A stretch of DNA of 64,000 nt from Ostrinia nubilalis. Its lineage: Eukaryota > Arthropoda > Insecta > Lepidoptera > Crambidae. Each line of letters starts with the position of its first letter. Positions within the stretch are counted from its first letter, which is position 1. The stretch spans positions 7,943,501 to 8,007,500 of the forward strand of contig NC_087093.1 in assembly GCF_963855985.1 (NCBI RefSeq), read 5' to 3'. This document shows, one piece after another, positions 21,940 through 31,060 of the stretch. Made by a program: the position numbers and the translations under genes. Below the pieces are notes generated by a model. It was not told where the DNA came from. It saw nothing but the letters and a program-made list of their open reading frames with translations, and did not search any database.

Positions 21940-22836
21940 GTTGTAGCCCAGTCGTCAAATTTACATTTTATCGAATTTATTCGGATCTTTTTCTGTGGGA
22001 ATGTGGTTTTGAACTCATCACTCACTACACTGAATAGATCCTCATACATTCGATCAACATTATTGTCATTTATTATAAGTTTATCAATACTATCACAAAT
22101 GTTTTTCTTGAATTTGTCAATTCGATTAGTTGTTATTGGCCTACAAACAACATCCACTGTACTAGGGACATGATGGTGTTCAAATGTGGCCAATTGTCCA
22201 CTATGATCTGAACTAAGGCAATTAATTATTGATTTACTTTGAATATTACAGTTACAAAAAATATTATCTAAGCAAGTAGCTGATGTTGGAGTGATTCTAG
22301 TAGGCTCATTGAAGAGGTTTAATAAGTTAAAAGATTTAAACAGGTTTAAGAATCTTATTTTATATTGAGTATTATCTAATAAATCTATATTAAAATCTCC
22401 ACATACAACCACTTTCTTATTTGATTTAAATACCTTTTTTAAGACTTCCTCCATAGTGGATTCGAATAATTGGTAATTTGCAGATGGGGGCTTGTACACA
22501 CTTATAATTATATACTGCTCTAGCTCTGCACACGCAAGCTCAATAGTTCGTTCGACTGAGAGTGAAGCAATATCTTTCCTTTCTTTGCATTTAAATTGGT
22601 TATTTAATAGTATGAGTGACCCCCCTCTAATAGCCGACTCCCTGGTGAACGAACTACAAACTTTATAATTACCTATATAAAACATTAATTCATATTTTTT
22701 AAGCCAATGTTCTGTTATGCATAATACGTGAACATTGTACTTTTTTAAAAACAATTCTAATTCTAATTCTTTGCCAGCCAGGCCTTGTAAATTTTGATGA
22801 ACAATATTAAAACCTTTTAAAGACCTGTCTGTTGTC
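21940..22836 (-). pseudogene. LINE ORF2, N-terminal part: AP-type endonuclease
   Basis: The minus-strand frame is open from just after the ORF1 stop to the hAT junction. Motifs are HQNLQG (N in the active site), CITEHWL (catalytic E), RGGSLILL, ISVYKPPS, VVVCGDFNIDLL (D and N), TCLDNIF and SSDHSGQLATF (terminal D-H pair). All usual endonuclease residues appear present. The first ATG in frame (22754) comes after the start of the domain, so translation may begin at a non-AUG codon or by reinitiation at the ORF1 end. Confidence 0.85.
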
Positions 22837-22843
22837 GTCCCTC

Positions 22844-24340
22844 TCAGTTTAAATCAGAGGTCGTCACAGAAATATTAGTATTTCTACTAATAATATCAAA
22901 ATGTTTAATAAGTTTTGTGTTAATAACACAGTTAATATTATATGCTAACAAAGTAGCAAGTTTTAATTTCATGCTTTGGGGCAGGTGTAAAGAGCTGCCT
23001 GTCATTAAGAACTTATTATTAATAAATTTATTAGTGTCGAAAAAGACAAACTTGTCGCTATGACGAACAGTCAAATTATATAATAAAGTATTCAGTAAGT
23101 GAATACTTTTGTTATTATCTGAGGAGCCATTTTGACAGTATGGCAGGGCACAAATAAATATCTTTTCAACATTAAGGCTGGCCAGCATGGAAAAATTATG
23201 CAAAATATTTTTCCTACTAATATTCTGGCTGTTTCCAAACATTAAAATTAAAATAGATTTGCTATGTAATTGTTTGCATTTTTTTATGTCATTTATTAAT
23301 TGACTAAAGGATGCGTCAGGCATACAATTATTTGTAATTTTGCAATTTAATTTTTTATGCAATATAGGGCCATAACCAACTCCTAGCCTATCTGAGAATA
23401 ACACTACATTGTTTGACTTTTTTACATTTAAAAATTCAGTTTTTGCAGACATTGAAGGCCGCAAGCCGCCATCAGTTTGTTGCTGACTTACTGGCATTGG
23501 TATATTTGGCAGAGATTTAAAATCCGTAGTAGGATTACCTAGATCTAAGAGATTGTTTGCTGCCAGGATATGTTCGTTAATTTGTTCTCTGGCTGAATTA
23601 TATTTAGCTGTTATTGATGCAAGCGAGTCATGCAAGTTTGTGATTTCAGCCTGCAACTTTTCAACGTCCAAGTTATGAGTGGACCTACTCTCTACTAATT
23701 TACTGTGGTAGATTTCTAAACTGTCCACTAAATCTAAATTCTTTTTCCTTAACAGAATATTTTTGTGAAACTGTTCTTGCTGTTTTAGTAATTTTTTTGT
23801 TTTAGATATAAACCTATTAATTTTAACATATTTTTTTAATTTATTTCTACTAGAAAAAGTTAATGGCTGACTAATGTTCTCAGATAATTTGGTGTCGCAA
23901 GATACATTTAGGTCTGGAAGCACTGCACGTCCACCAGGGCTTCCAATTAGCTCTTCGTATAGGTTCAGAGTGTGTGTGAACTCCTGCTGCTTTCTTTCCT
24001 CTTCGAAGTGCAGTATGGTCTTATTGGCGTCCCTCAGTTCAGCTTCTAACTCATTGTTGCGCATCAAGGTCTGCTCAAAGATATTGCTGCACTGGTCGAA
24101 GGTACTGATTCTATGCAGTAGTTCATCACGGTGTTCGGTTACCTCCTGGAGACGGCCATGCAGTTCTGCCAATTCTTGTTTCAGTTCAGTATTTTTTTTT
24201 ATTATATAGGTAATTTCCTCCTCACTCTCTTCTCTTTCCCTAATGAGTTGGTTACAGCTTTCCTGACTCTGTTTCAGTTCCTCGAGTGCCCGCCTAAGTT
24301 TCAGCTCAATGGCTTGTGCCGCTGCTCTGCGTGTGAGCAT
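22844..24340 (-). CDS. LINE ORF1 protein: coiled coil plus esterase-like domain
   Basis: 498 codons from ATG at 24340 to a TGA that ends about 8 bases before the open part of ORF2. The first 110 or so residues are strongly charged with heptad-like spacing (LRRALEELKQSQ, ELAELHGRLQEVTEHRDELL), a coiled coil. A second helical part lies near residues 170-260. The C-terminal half has VVLFSDRLGVGYGP, LILMFGNSQNI and GSSLHLPQSMKLKLATLL. This resembles the SGNH-type esterase domain of CR1-group ORF1 proteins, although the expected GDS reads FSDRLG and the nucleophile serine is uncertain. The frame is intact. In active LINEs this protein binds the element RNA. Confidence 0.75.
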   Translation of the reverse strand: MLTRRAAAQAIELKLRRALEELKQSQESCNQLIREREESEEEITYIIKKNTELKQELAELHGRLQEVTEHRDELLHRISTFDQCSNIFEQTLMRNNELEAELRDANKTILHFEEERKQQEFTHTLNLYEELIGSPGGRAVLPDLNVSCDTKLSENISQPLTFSSRNKLKKYVKINRFISKTKKLLKQQEQFHKNILLRKKNLDLVDSLEIYHSKLVESRSTHNLDVEKLQAEITNLHDSLASITAKYNSAREQINEHILAANNLLDLGNPTTDFKSLPNIPMPVSQQQTDGGLRPSMSAKTEFLNVKKSNNVVLFSDRLGVGYGPILHKKLNCKITNNCMPDASFSQLINDIKKCKQLHSKSILILMFGNSQNISRKNILHNFSMLASLNVEKIFICALPYCQNGSSDNNKSIHLLNTLLYNLTVRHSDKFVFFDTNKFINNKFLMTGSSLHLPQSMKLKLATLLAYNINCVINTKLIKHFDIISRNTNISVTTSDLN

Positions 24341-24350
24341 GTTGAATGTG

Positions 24351-25240
24351 GTTTTTGTCTGAAATTATCCAAAGGAAGTGTACAGTGGATATTTATGCAA
24401 AATAGGGGGTACGAGTTATAAGTTATAATTTGAAATTTTAAGCTTTAGTTATAATTTTAACTCCACAAAATGCAACTATCATGAAAAGTTTTTTATAAAT
24501 TATTATTAATCAAATAGTAATATTGAAAACTATACTGTATTTTTTTTCTGCGGGTAATATTTTTAGCTTTCAACAAGGTTTAAAATTACATCTTACTATT
24601 AACAATTTACACAATCAAACAAACAAAAGATGTGTGAGGTGTCAAAAAGTATATTGTTGAGTGTGCTGAGTAAGTTTGTCTGCGGCCAAGGTGTTGTTAT
24701 CTTCAACTTTACTTCCACTTATTGTCAAGTAAAGAGAGGCACAACAGAGCCGAATCGTAATGAATTGTATAGAATCTCACTTTCATGAGGTTTGTGGAGT
24801 ATATTGTTGTACTGTTTGATTGCAATTTACTTCCCATAAAGAAAGTGACAAAGCAATGTTTAATGATTGAAAACCACAAAAATATAACCTCAAACAGATT
24901 GCAATATCAATTATTTTGAAATACAAAATTAATATTTAAAATATTTAGACCTAAAGTAAACAGTATTTTTGAAAACAGTACTCCCCTGGTTTAAACGGTG
25001 GCTCCGATTTAATTTTGTACGTTGGTCGTAGCTGTCAATTTGGTCGCCGATTTTATCTCCTTATAACTATGTATTGTGTTTACACAAAGTCCAGTTTTGC
25101 AAACACTTGTACACGATATTTACACATTTATTTCACTAATTAAGTGTATTTTGATACATTATTACGACTATTTTATAATTTATCTTAAATTTAATCTAAC
25201 AGCTGATCTAAGTACGTCTGACAGGCAGGGCTGCCAGACG

Positions 25241-25275
<35 letters not shown>

Positions 25276-25457
25276 GTCCATTTGTCCTTCGACCTATTGC
25301 AATATTTTCCTAAATTTAGGTAAGAAACTAATTTAAATCTTTTTGATATCATTTGAAAGCTAACAAAATTACCTTTCAAATGATATACCACAAAACATAG
25401 TTACTGTATTGTAGAATTGGTTTTAAGTTAATAATTCAACTGCACCCTTTTTTCTAC
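24351..25457. other. Non-coding stretch: LINE 5' UTR (part) and old DNA-element sequence
   Basis: No coding frame. An A33 homopolymer lies at about 25240-25271, just after GGCAGGGCTGCCAGACG. The sequence left of 25457 is interrupted by the P-like element, because the ACAGTGG flank continues at 26153. Confidence 0.5.
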
Positions 25458-25619
25458 ACAGTGGCAGGCCTGGCTCACTCCGCGCGGTACATCCGATAAT
25501 TACCTACAGCGAAGCGCCCCGCCGGCGGGTATTATATCAGTCGAGTGTCACGCGCGCGCCCGTCAGGACGCTGGCGTGCGTTGTAGTACCTAATTCTATG
25601 ATCGAAGTATTATTTAAAA

Positions 25620-25726
25620 ATGGACATAAAGAGAAAGAAATATTATTGTGCGGCGTTCGGGTGTTTAAATTCGAAAAGAAATCTACCGGATTTATCTTTT
25701 TTTTCGCTTCCCAAAGATACTGAAAG
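25620..25726 (+). pseudogene. First exon of a THAP-domain (P-type) transposase
   Basis: From ATG at 25620 the frame gives MDIKRKKYYCAAFGCLNSKR, and further on LSFFSLPKDTER. This is the first half of a THAP zinc finger: C-x4-C followed by the F-x-(x)-P-K core. It ends at AAAG|GTATGT, a good 5' splice site at 25726/25727. The second half of the finger (conserved W, then C-x2-H) would be in a following exon and is not found. Read through, the frame stops shortly after. The position inside a transposon end argues for transposase origin and not for a host THAP gene. Confidence 0.7.
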
Positions 25727-25807
25727 GTATGTTGACCATGTAGGTAATCAATAATTCTTAGGATAGTATAGGAACCTAACCTACCATGACTATTGCTCAG
25801 AATGCGT

Positions 25808-25876
25808 TCGTTCGTTTCAGCCAAAATAAATGCCGTCCACTGCTGGACAAAGGCCTCTCCCAAGGTTTTCCATAAT
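25808..25876 (-). mobile_element. RTE 3' tail, 69 bp, with GAATGCGT duplication
   Basis: Contains TGCCGTCCACTGCTGGACAA and CTCTCCCAAGGTTTTCCA. GAATGCGT is duplicated at 25800-25807 and 25877-25884. Extremely 5' truncated, inserted in P-like copy A. Confidence 0.85.
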
Positions 25877-26413
25877 GAATGCGTACTTACCTACATACGT
25901 ACCTCATTACAAATAAGTAGATTAATTATTTTTTTACTAGACACTACTAGACAGCAACCCTAACAGCGTAAGAAGAGTTCAGAGGCACGCGATAGAAAGA
26001 GACAAAACTTGTAGGTGAATAAAATTGTAGGTACGTAGTGCTGTGCGAGCTGAATTCCACTGTATCGCGTCGTAGCAAGACTCGCATTTATTTAAATCGT
26101 CTTGCGGAGTAATCCTTCTGTACCTGTACTATTACTTATTCTGTGACAGTGGTCGAAAACTAGCGTACACTAGGACGAAAACTGATTTTTTTGGACGAAA
26201 ACTAGTGAAATCGCCTCTTTTGCATAAAATAATTTTTATAAAAAAAACCCGTGGTATTTACTTATTGTCATATAATATTAACGTAAAGTAGACTATATAA
26301 GGACTAAAATGACATAATATGATACATATGAGTAAGGGTATTTTAAGATATTAATTTCGCATCACAAAGTTGGCAACTCCGATAATTGGACGAAAACTAA
26401 CGCACTTACCCTA

Positions 26414-27155
26414 TGACGTTTGCTAACAAATGAGGTTTTGCTTGTTTATTTTTCTATCCCATCAGTGCAATGCAATGATGACATTGACCAATTGACAATA
26501 GTTTTTTTTTATTAAATAGAAATAATAATGGCAGGGTGAACCAACAAGAAGGTTTTAGTTTATCAATCATAATAATCTTCTTGATCTGAATAATTTTGAA
26601 CTTTACTGACGAACAGTTAAAGATTATTTTCTCTAACTCGAGATTATTCTGTAACATAGTTTCAAAAGGTAATATGTGCTCGCGATTCGTTGAAGGAATC
26701 AATTTGAAAACTGACGAACCTTTTCATTCCGTGACTGTACATATAGGTATGTACACAGCATCCTGCTTCCGATGAAGTCAAATGCAAGGCTTATTTCCTG
26801 CCCGTGCACATTGGCACTCCCGCCCAAACATCCAATTTTCGATACTTTAACTGAATAGGTATAAATGTACTGTTCAATCCAAATCCGTCCAATATGGCGT
26901 ATATGAAGGAGGAACAACACAAAAAAACTTAAGGAACAACAACAACAAAACTCTAAAATTAAAAAGTTTAAGTTAATCCTCGCCAAGACTAAGCAACCAA
27001 TTTGCGCCCGTTCGTCTCGACAAAGCGCATTGTGTCACGTTGCAATGATTTCCCGCTTTAAAAGCTCTTTGTCACATTCGTGTTAATGGATCCCGCGGTG
27101 TCTGCTATAGAGTTCTAAGAATTCACTTAACTAGCGTGGCACGTACACTAACACA
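26414..27155. other. Non-coding stretch without recognised features
   Basis: A/T-rich. No open frame resembling a known family. Lies between the outermost element and P-like copy B. Confidence 0.5.
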
Positions 27156-27162
27156 GTTTGGG

Positions 27163-28022
27163 CAGGCCTGGCTCACTCCGCGCGGTACATCCGATAATTA
27201 CCTACAGCGAAGCGCCCCGCCGGCGGGTATTATATCAGTCGAGTGTCACGCGCGCGAACGTCGGGACTTGATGTTTTGCCTTTAATAAATAATTTCTTTT
27301 GAATACAATTTATGATGTTTTAAGAATTTTATCGTTAAAATATTAACTATTACCTTTCCGTGTAGGTAAATGAAACGGAAGAGTAACATCGATACACCAA
27401 ATTACGACAAGCTAGTTCTTTTACCATAATGCATAGGTACCCCAACAATATTCAGTAAAAAATAAATTGTTGCCAAAGTACAGCGAGTAACATTAGATTA
27501 AGTTTGTGCAAAGCCAAATACAAATATGATTTTCGGGTGATGCCTCTCGTTCTAGGATGTAGTAGCCGTTTCGTGTTTGCGTAGTAAGTAGGTAGGTATG
27601 ATGTCATTCTTTCTTCTGTGATAGTAGGTATGTTTAATTTATTTGTCTTATGTTAAAATAGGTATGAATGCAGACATTGTATTAAAATAAGTACTTTTTT
27701 ATCCTAAGTAGGTATATTTAAAATGTTATTTTTACAAAGGTAAAATAACACTAATTTAATACTTACCTACATACGTACCTCATTACAAATACCTAAGTAG
27801 ATTAATTCTATTTTTTCACTAGACAGCATAGCATCCCTAGCAGCGTAAGAAGAGTTCAGAGGCACGCGATAGAAAGAGACAAAACTTGTAGGTGAATAAA
27901 ATTGTAGGTACGTAGTGCTGTGCGAGCTGAATTCCACTGTATCGCGTCGTAGCAAGACTCGCATTTGTTTAAATCGTCTTGCGGAGTAATCCTTCTGTAC
28001 CTGTACTATTACTTATTCTGTG
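27163..28022 (+). mobile_element. P-like element copy B, 860 bp, non-coding
   Basis: Same ends as copy A and the same orientation, with its own 7-bp duplication GTTTGGG at 27156-27162 and 28023-28029. The right 265 bases match copy A closely (AGGCACGCGATAGAAAGAGA, CCACTGTATCGCGTCGTAGC). The middle (about 27262-27760) is unrelated to the middle of copy A, and no THAP coding sequence is seen. A and B are thus two different internal derivatives of one family. Confidence 0.8.
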
Positions 28023-28320
28023 GTTTGGGGATGGCACACGAAAAAAACTTGAAATGCAACTGGCTGCCGCAGATTCGCATTATTTTAAAAGCAATTTTTG
28101 TGGGTTTTATTATTTTTCATCTCTGTACGTCTACATAAATGAATTACTACAGTATGGTTTTAGCAATTGCACAGGTAGCGCTGAGATTGTTTGTTTTAAA
28201 AAAAACTAGCGAGCAACTCTGATTTTAAACCTAATTCATGTATAAGGTACGTAGTAAATGTATCAAAATACCTTCAGCAGTTTCTAGTATTAGAGAAAAA
28301 AATACTAAATTATAAGGAAC

Positions 28321-28352
28321 TAGCTGTGCCCGCGACTTCGTCCGCGTGGAAT
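28321..28352 (-). mobile_element. Helitron 3' end, minus strand
   Basis: The complement reads CGCGGACGAAGTCGCGGGCA then CAGCTAGT. This is a short GC hairpin followed by CTAG before T, the usual Helitron 3' terminus in Lepidoptera. The matching 5' TC end was not identified. Confidence 0.6.
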
Positions 28353-28392
28353 AATGACTTTGGGTATGCACTTTTAATAATTTAGTCTAATT

Positions 28393-28570
28393 ATTTTACA
28401 AAGTATAAGTAAGATTATGGCAAAACCCTCCACTATAGTGGAGGAGGCTCATAGTCCAGCAGTGGACTGTAAAGGGCTGTTGATGATGATGATGATTTTA
28501 CAAAGGCCTATGTTCAGCAGTGGACGTCCTATGGCTGAAATGATGATGATGATGATGATGATTTTACAAA
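28393..28570 (+). mobile_element. Two RTE tails stacked at one target, three ATTTTACAAA copies
   Basis: ATTTTACAAA(G) occurs at 28393-28403, 28495-28505 and 28561-28570. Between the first two lies an RTE-like tail with CAGCAGTGGACTGTAAAGGG and TTGATGATGATGATG. Between the last two lies a 55-bp tail, GGCCTATGTTCAGCAGTGGA ending in (ATG)n. The simplest reading is one insertion followed by a second into the duplicated target. Confidence 0.85.
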
Positions 28571-29215
28571 TAGCTTTTGCCCGCGATTCGTCCGTGTAGA
28601 AGTCGAAAAAGTTCTCATAGGATTTTTAAATGGTTTTTAACGTTATTATCTAAATGTTTGAATACTATTTGATCGTTTAAACACAGTGAATGATTCAATT
28701 ACATAAATTTTTAAATATTATAAACAGTTCTGTAAATGTAATATTTAATTACTAAATTATGACTAATGATACGTTTCACGGCTTCGCTCTCATGAATGTT
28801 AACGACCGTCAAAAGCACGTCGATAGATGGCGGTCACTAATTTAGACTTTGATTTGCTCGTTTAATAAACACAGTTATACAATTACATAAAATATCTTTA
28901 TTGATTAAATTTTAAATATTATGAACAGTTCTATAAATGTAATATTTAGTTCCTAATTAGGACTAATGATACGTTTCACGGCTTCGCTCTCATGAATGTT
29001 TACGACCGTCAAAAGCACGTCGATAGATGGCGTTTTTAAAGATATTTCTCACCTCTTAACTATTTATTGAAATTTAGTTTGTCACATATCGTCATAAATT
29101 GTAGCCTATATGTTAGCCTGGGTTATAAATAATAATACTGTAAAGTTTCAACAAAATCCGTTTATTAGTTTTTGCGTGAATGAGGAACAAACATCCAGAC
29201 AAAAAGGTTACAGTG
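28571..29215 (-). mobile_element. Helitron-like segment with 200-bp tandem repeat
   Basis: Begins (in complement) with another CCCGCGATTCGTCCGTGTAG-type Helitron end at 28578-28600. Two tandem units of about 200 bp follow, with GACTAATGATACGTTTCACG at 28761 and 28961 and CGACCGTCAAAAGCACGTCG in each. The part at 29090-29200 (GGGTTATAAATAATAATA, GTTTTTGCGTGAATGAGGAA) resembles internal sequence of lepidopteran Helitrons. Non-coding. Confidence 0.55.
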
Positions 29216-30495
29216 AGCCAACCATAAAAGATAGACATACGCTGTTGCGGACTTTTTTGTAGAACTTTTAAAGGGGAAAATCCTATCATACATAATTTAT
29301 GCGAAACTTTAACCGTTTACGCAGCGTCAGCTCTCAAAAGGAAAAAAATCACTGATTTGAAACATTCTTCATTGGTGCTCCGCTCCTAGTGGTCTTAGCG
29401 TGATGATATATAGCCTAAAGCCTTCAGGGATTAACGGACTATCCAACACAAAAAGAATTTTTCAAATTGGTCCAGTAGTTCCTGAGATTAGCGCGTTCAA
29501 CCAAATAAACAAACTGTGATTAATAAATTGCGTCACTACAAACCGTACCAACAGATGGCGCTGTTACGATCTTACTATGGCAAACTCCACCGCGCATACA
29601 ATCCTGCATCGCGGTGACGAAGTTTTTTACCCTGCCCAGTATATATAGACAAACCAAGATTGTGCAAATTAGATGCACTAACACCTTAGCTTCCTTATGG
29701 TGGTTGAGCGTCATATTCCACAACTATAGAAGTATAGATAGATGTGATTAACATAGACGAAAGAATGAACCTTTTTTAGTAGGTAGGCATGTAACCTTTG
29801 CAAAAAATACAGTTATAGGACTGTTTATCTGTAACTATTACTGAAATATCCCTGAAAAGTTTCATTTTATGTAAATATCTTTTTTCGTATATCGCACGCT
29901 TAATAATGAATGGGCACAACTCCAAAATTCAGTTTTTTGGGAAAAGCCAAAAAACCAATCGGCGGATCGCGGTTTTTTACATAATTGGCTCTAAAATCTT
30001 TATTTTATCAGCTACAACTTTCAAATTAAGCATACTTCATCACTGGTATCTGTTATATAATTTGACATAAGACATTTTTGAAAATATTGATTATGAGTAT
30101 TTAAAAAAATTGTTTAAAAAAATATTTCAGTTAGGCCTTTATTTTACTATTTCTGTTGTTGTGATTTTGGGTATTACTTGTGCTTGTGCCCATCTAATCC
30201 TTAGGCTGAATTGTTTTATATGGCATATTCCCTAATATTGCTCTCTAATATTTAAAAATAAGTGTATTATTCGATTTTTATATTGATTTACGCCCAATAA
30301 CATTGGGGACAGTTATTGTGCGGTATAGTAGCTTATAGCCAATTCAGTATAAGAGTAGGGTGCTGAATACTAGAAAATTATTAGATATGTCGAATTAGAT
30401 TAAATAAAGACTATTAGCTATTTCTCTGAGAAAAACGACATGAAAATACTAATTTTATGCATTCAAAATATTTTTACTTAGATAGATAGGGACTC
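29216..30495. other. Non-coding stretch without recognised genes
   Basis: A/T-rich sequence. GGGCACAACTCCAA at about 29934 and a related string near 31950 (GGCACAACTCCAAATTGG) suggest one decayed repeat spans this region and the pseudogene that follows. No usable frame. Confidence 0.4.
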
Positions 30496-30504
30496 TTACC
30501 CTAT

Positions 30505-31060
30505 AAAAAATATGCTTTTCATCAAATCAAGAAAACACCTACAAAAACTTTTTCTGTAAGGTTTTCTGTTATGGATTTGTTCAGGATAATCACTTATTAA
30601 AGTCCAACAGCCAGTACCTTGGTATCTTTTTTCCACTATCCTGCTGTCCTGGTGGAAGGAACCGTTCTCCTTGTCCCTTACTATAATCACCCACATTATG
30701 TGGGAATCAGTTCAAATGGCTATTGTAAAAAATACAATTTAATACTCAAATTGGCGTGTGTAATTTTTGAAGGATTTTAGCAACCAATATTGAACACAAG
30801 AATATCTATTCTGGTGTTCTAACATTCCCCAAAAAATATTTTACTACTAAAGCACCTTAGCCATGCTTCAGATTCAATTTGTGTTATATGGTTTACAAAT
30901 ACAGTCTTTTATAAGAGCACGGATTTGCAGTCCATCGAAGATAGCTGCTTTTAATTTTTCCGTACTCATCATCATTTTGCTTTTGATCATTTTAGTGATT
31001 AGAAAGCTCAATACATATCTTTGGTCCTCTAAATAGAAGCCCTTTACGTCCTGCTTGACT
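30505..31060 (-). pseudogene. Remnant of an uncharacterised multi-copy arthropod protein family
   Basis: The minus strand has, in order and in broken frames, KLKAAIFDGLQIRALIKD (about 30910-30965), IESEAWL (about 30865), NLSIKLYFLQ (about 30745) and GSFHQDSRIVEKRYQG with NRKPYRKSF (30540-30665). I recognise this order from a family of predicted arthropod proteins that occurs in many copies per genome (pattern IFDGPQIR, EAW, MS-K-HFL-SHL, FHQD..MEKRYQG..YCW). The function is unknown to me, and the copy number suggests association with a mobile element. Several stops and frameshifts: a dead copy. Confidence 0.6.

Larger units (their letters stand above)
9668..24350 (-). mobile_element. CR1-type LINE, near full length, split by two later insertions
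   Basis: The LINE runs on the minus strand from an ORF1 with coiled coil and esterase-like half (24340-22844), through an endonuclease/RT ORF2, to a 3' UTR and A/T-rich tail at about 9668-9700. A hAT-type element (18263-21939) splits ORF2 between the endonuclease and RT. A Bel/Pao element (10710-17143) splits it inside RT. Without the two insertions and one copy of each target duplication, the LINE would be about 4.6 kb, a usual length. The two-ORF plan with an esterase-like ORF1 is typical of CR1-group LINEs. The 5' end is uncertain. Confidence 0.8.
25465..26145 (+). mobile_element. P-like element copy A, 681 bp, with THAP exon
   Basis: Begins CAGGCCTGGCTCACTCCG and ends TTACTTATTCTGTG, with the 7-bp duplication ACAGTGG at 25458-25464 and 26146-26152. 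CA...TG termini, 7-8 bp duplications and a THAP-domain exon are features of the P superfamily. Long inverted ends are not visible. Copy B (27163-28022) shares about 98 bases of the left end and about 265 of the right end. An RTE tail is inserted at 25808-25876. Confidence 0.75.
3723..26411. mobile_element. Outermost TA-flanked DNA element, split by many later insertions
   Basis: The left end (3723 on) reads gggtaattgcgccggtttt followed by ccgtcc. The complement of the right end (26411 back) reads gggtaagtgcgttagttttc then gtcc. Both are flanked by TA (3721-3722 and 26412-26413). The motif GGACGAAAAC, or its complement, recurs inside both ends: near 3754-3762, in a cluster at 9370-9640, and at 26170-26400. 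The 9370-9640 cluster lies directly against the 3' end of the LINE, so one old element probably held all of this. Its own remnant sequence would be roughly 2 kb (3723-3997, 9211-9665, about 24400-25457 and 26153-26411). TA flanks fit a Tc1/mariner-like or similar cut-and-paste element. No transposase remains. Pairing the two ends is inference; the right end could belong to a second copy of the same family. Confidence 0.45.

Noticed and set aside
25620..25726. Host THAP-domain gene
   Set aside because: The exon lies between transposon ends with a target duplication, has no following exon in the window, and is missing from the sister copy.
3723..26411. The 22.7-kb nest moving as one transposon
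   Set aside because: The inner elements have their own target duplications and different ages, so they accumulated after the outer element landed.
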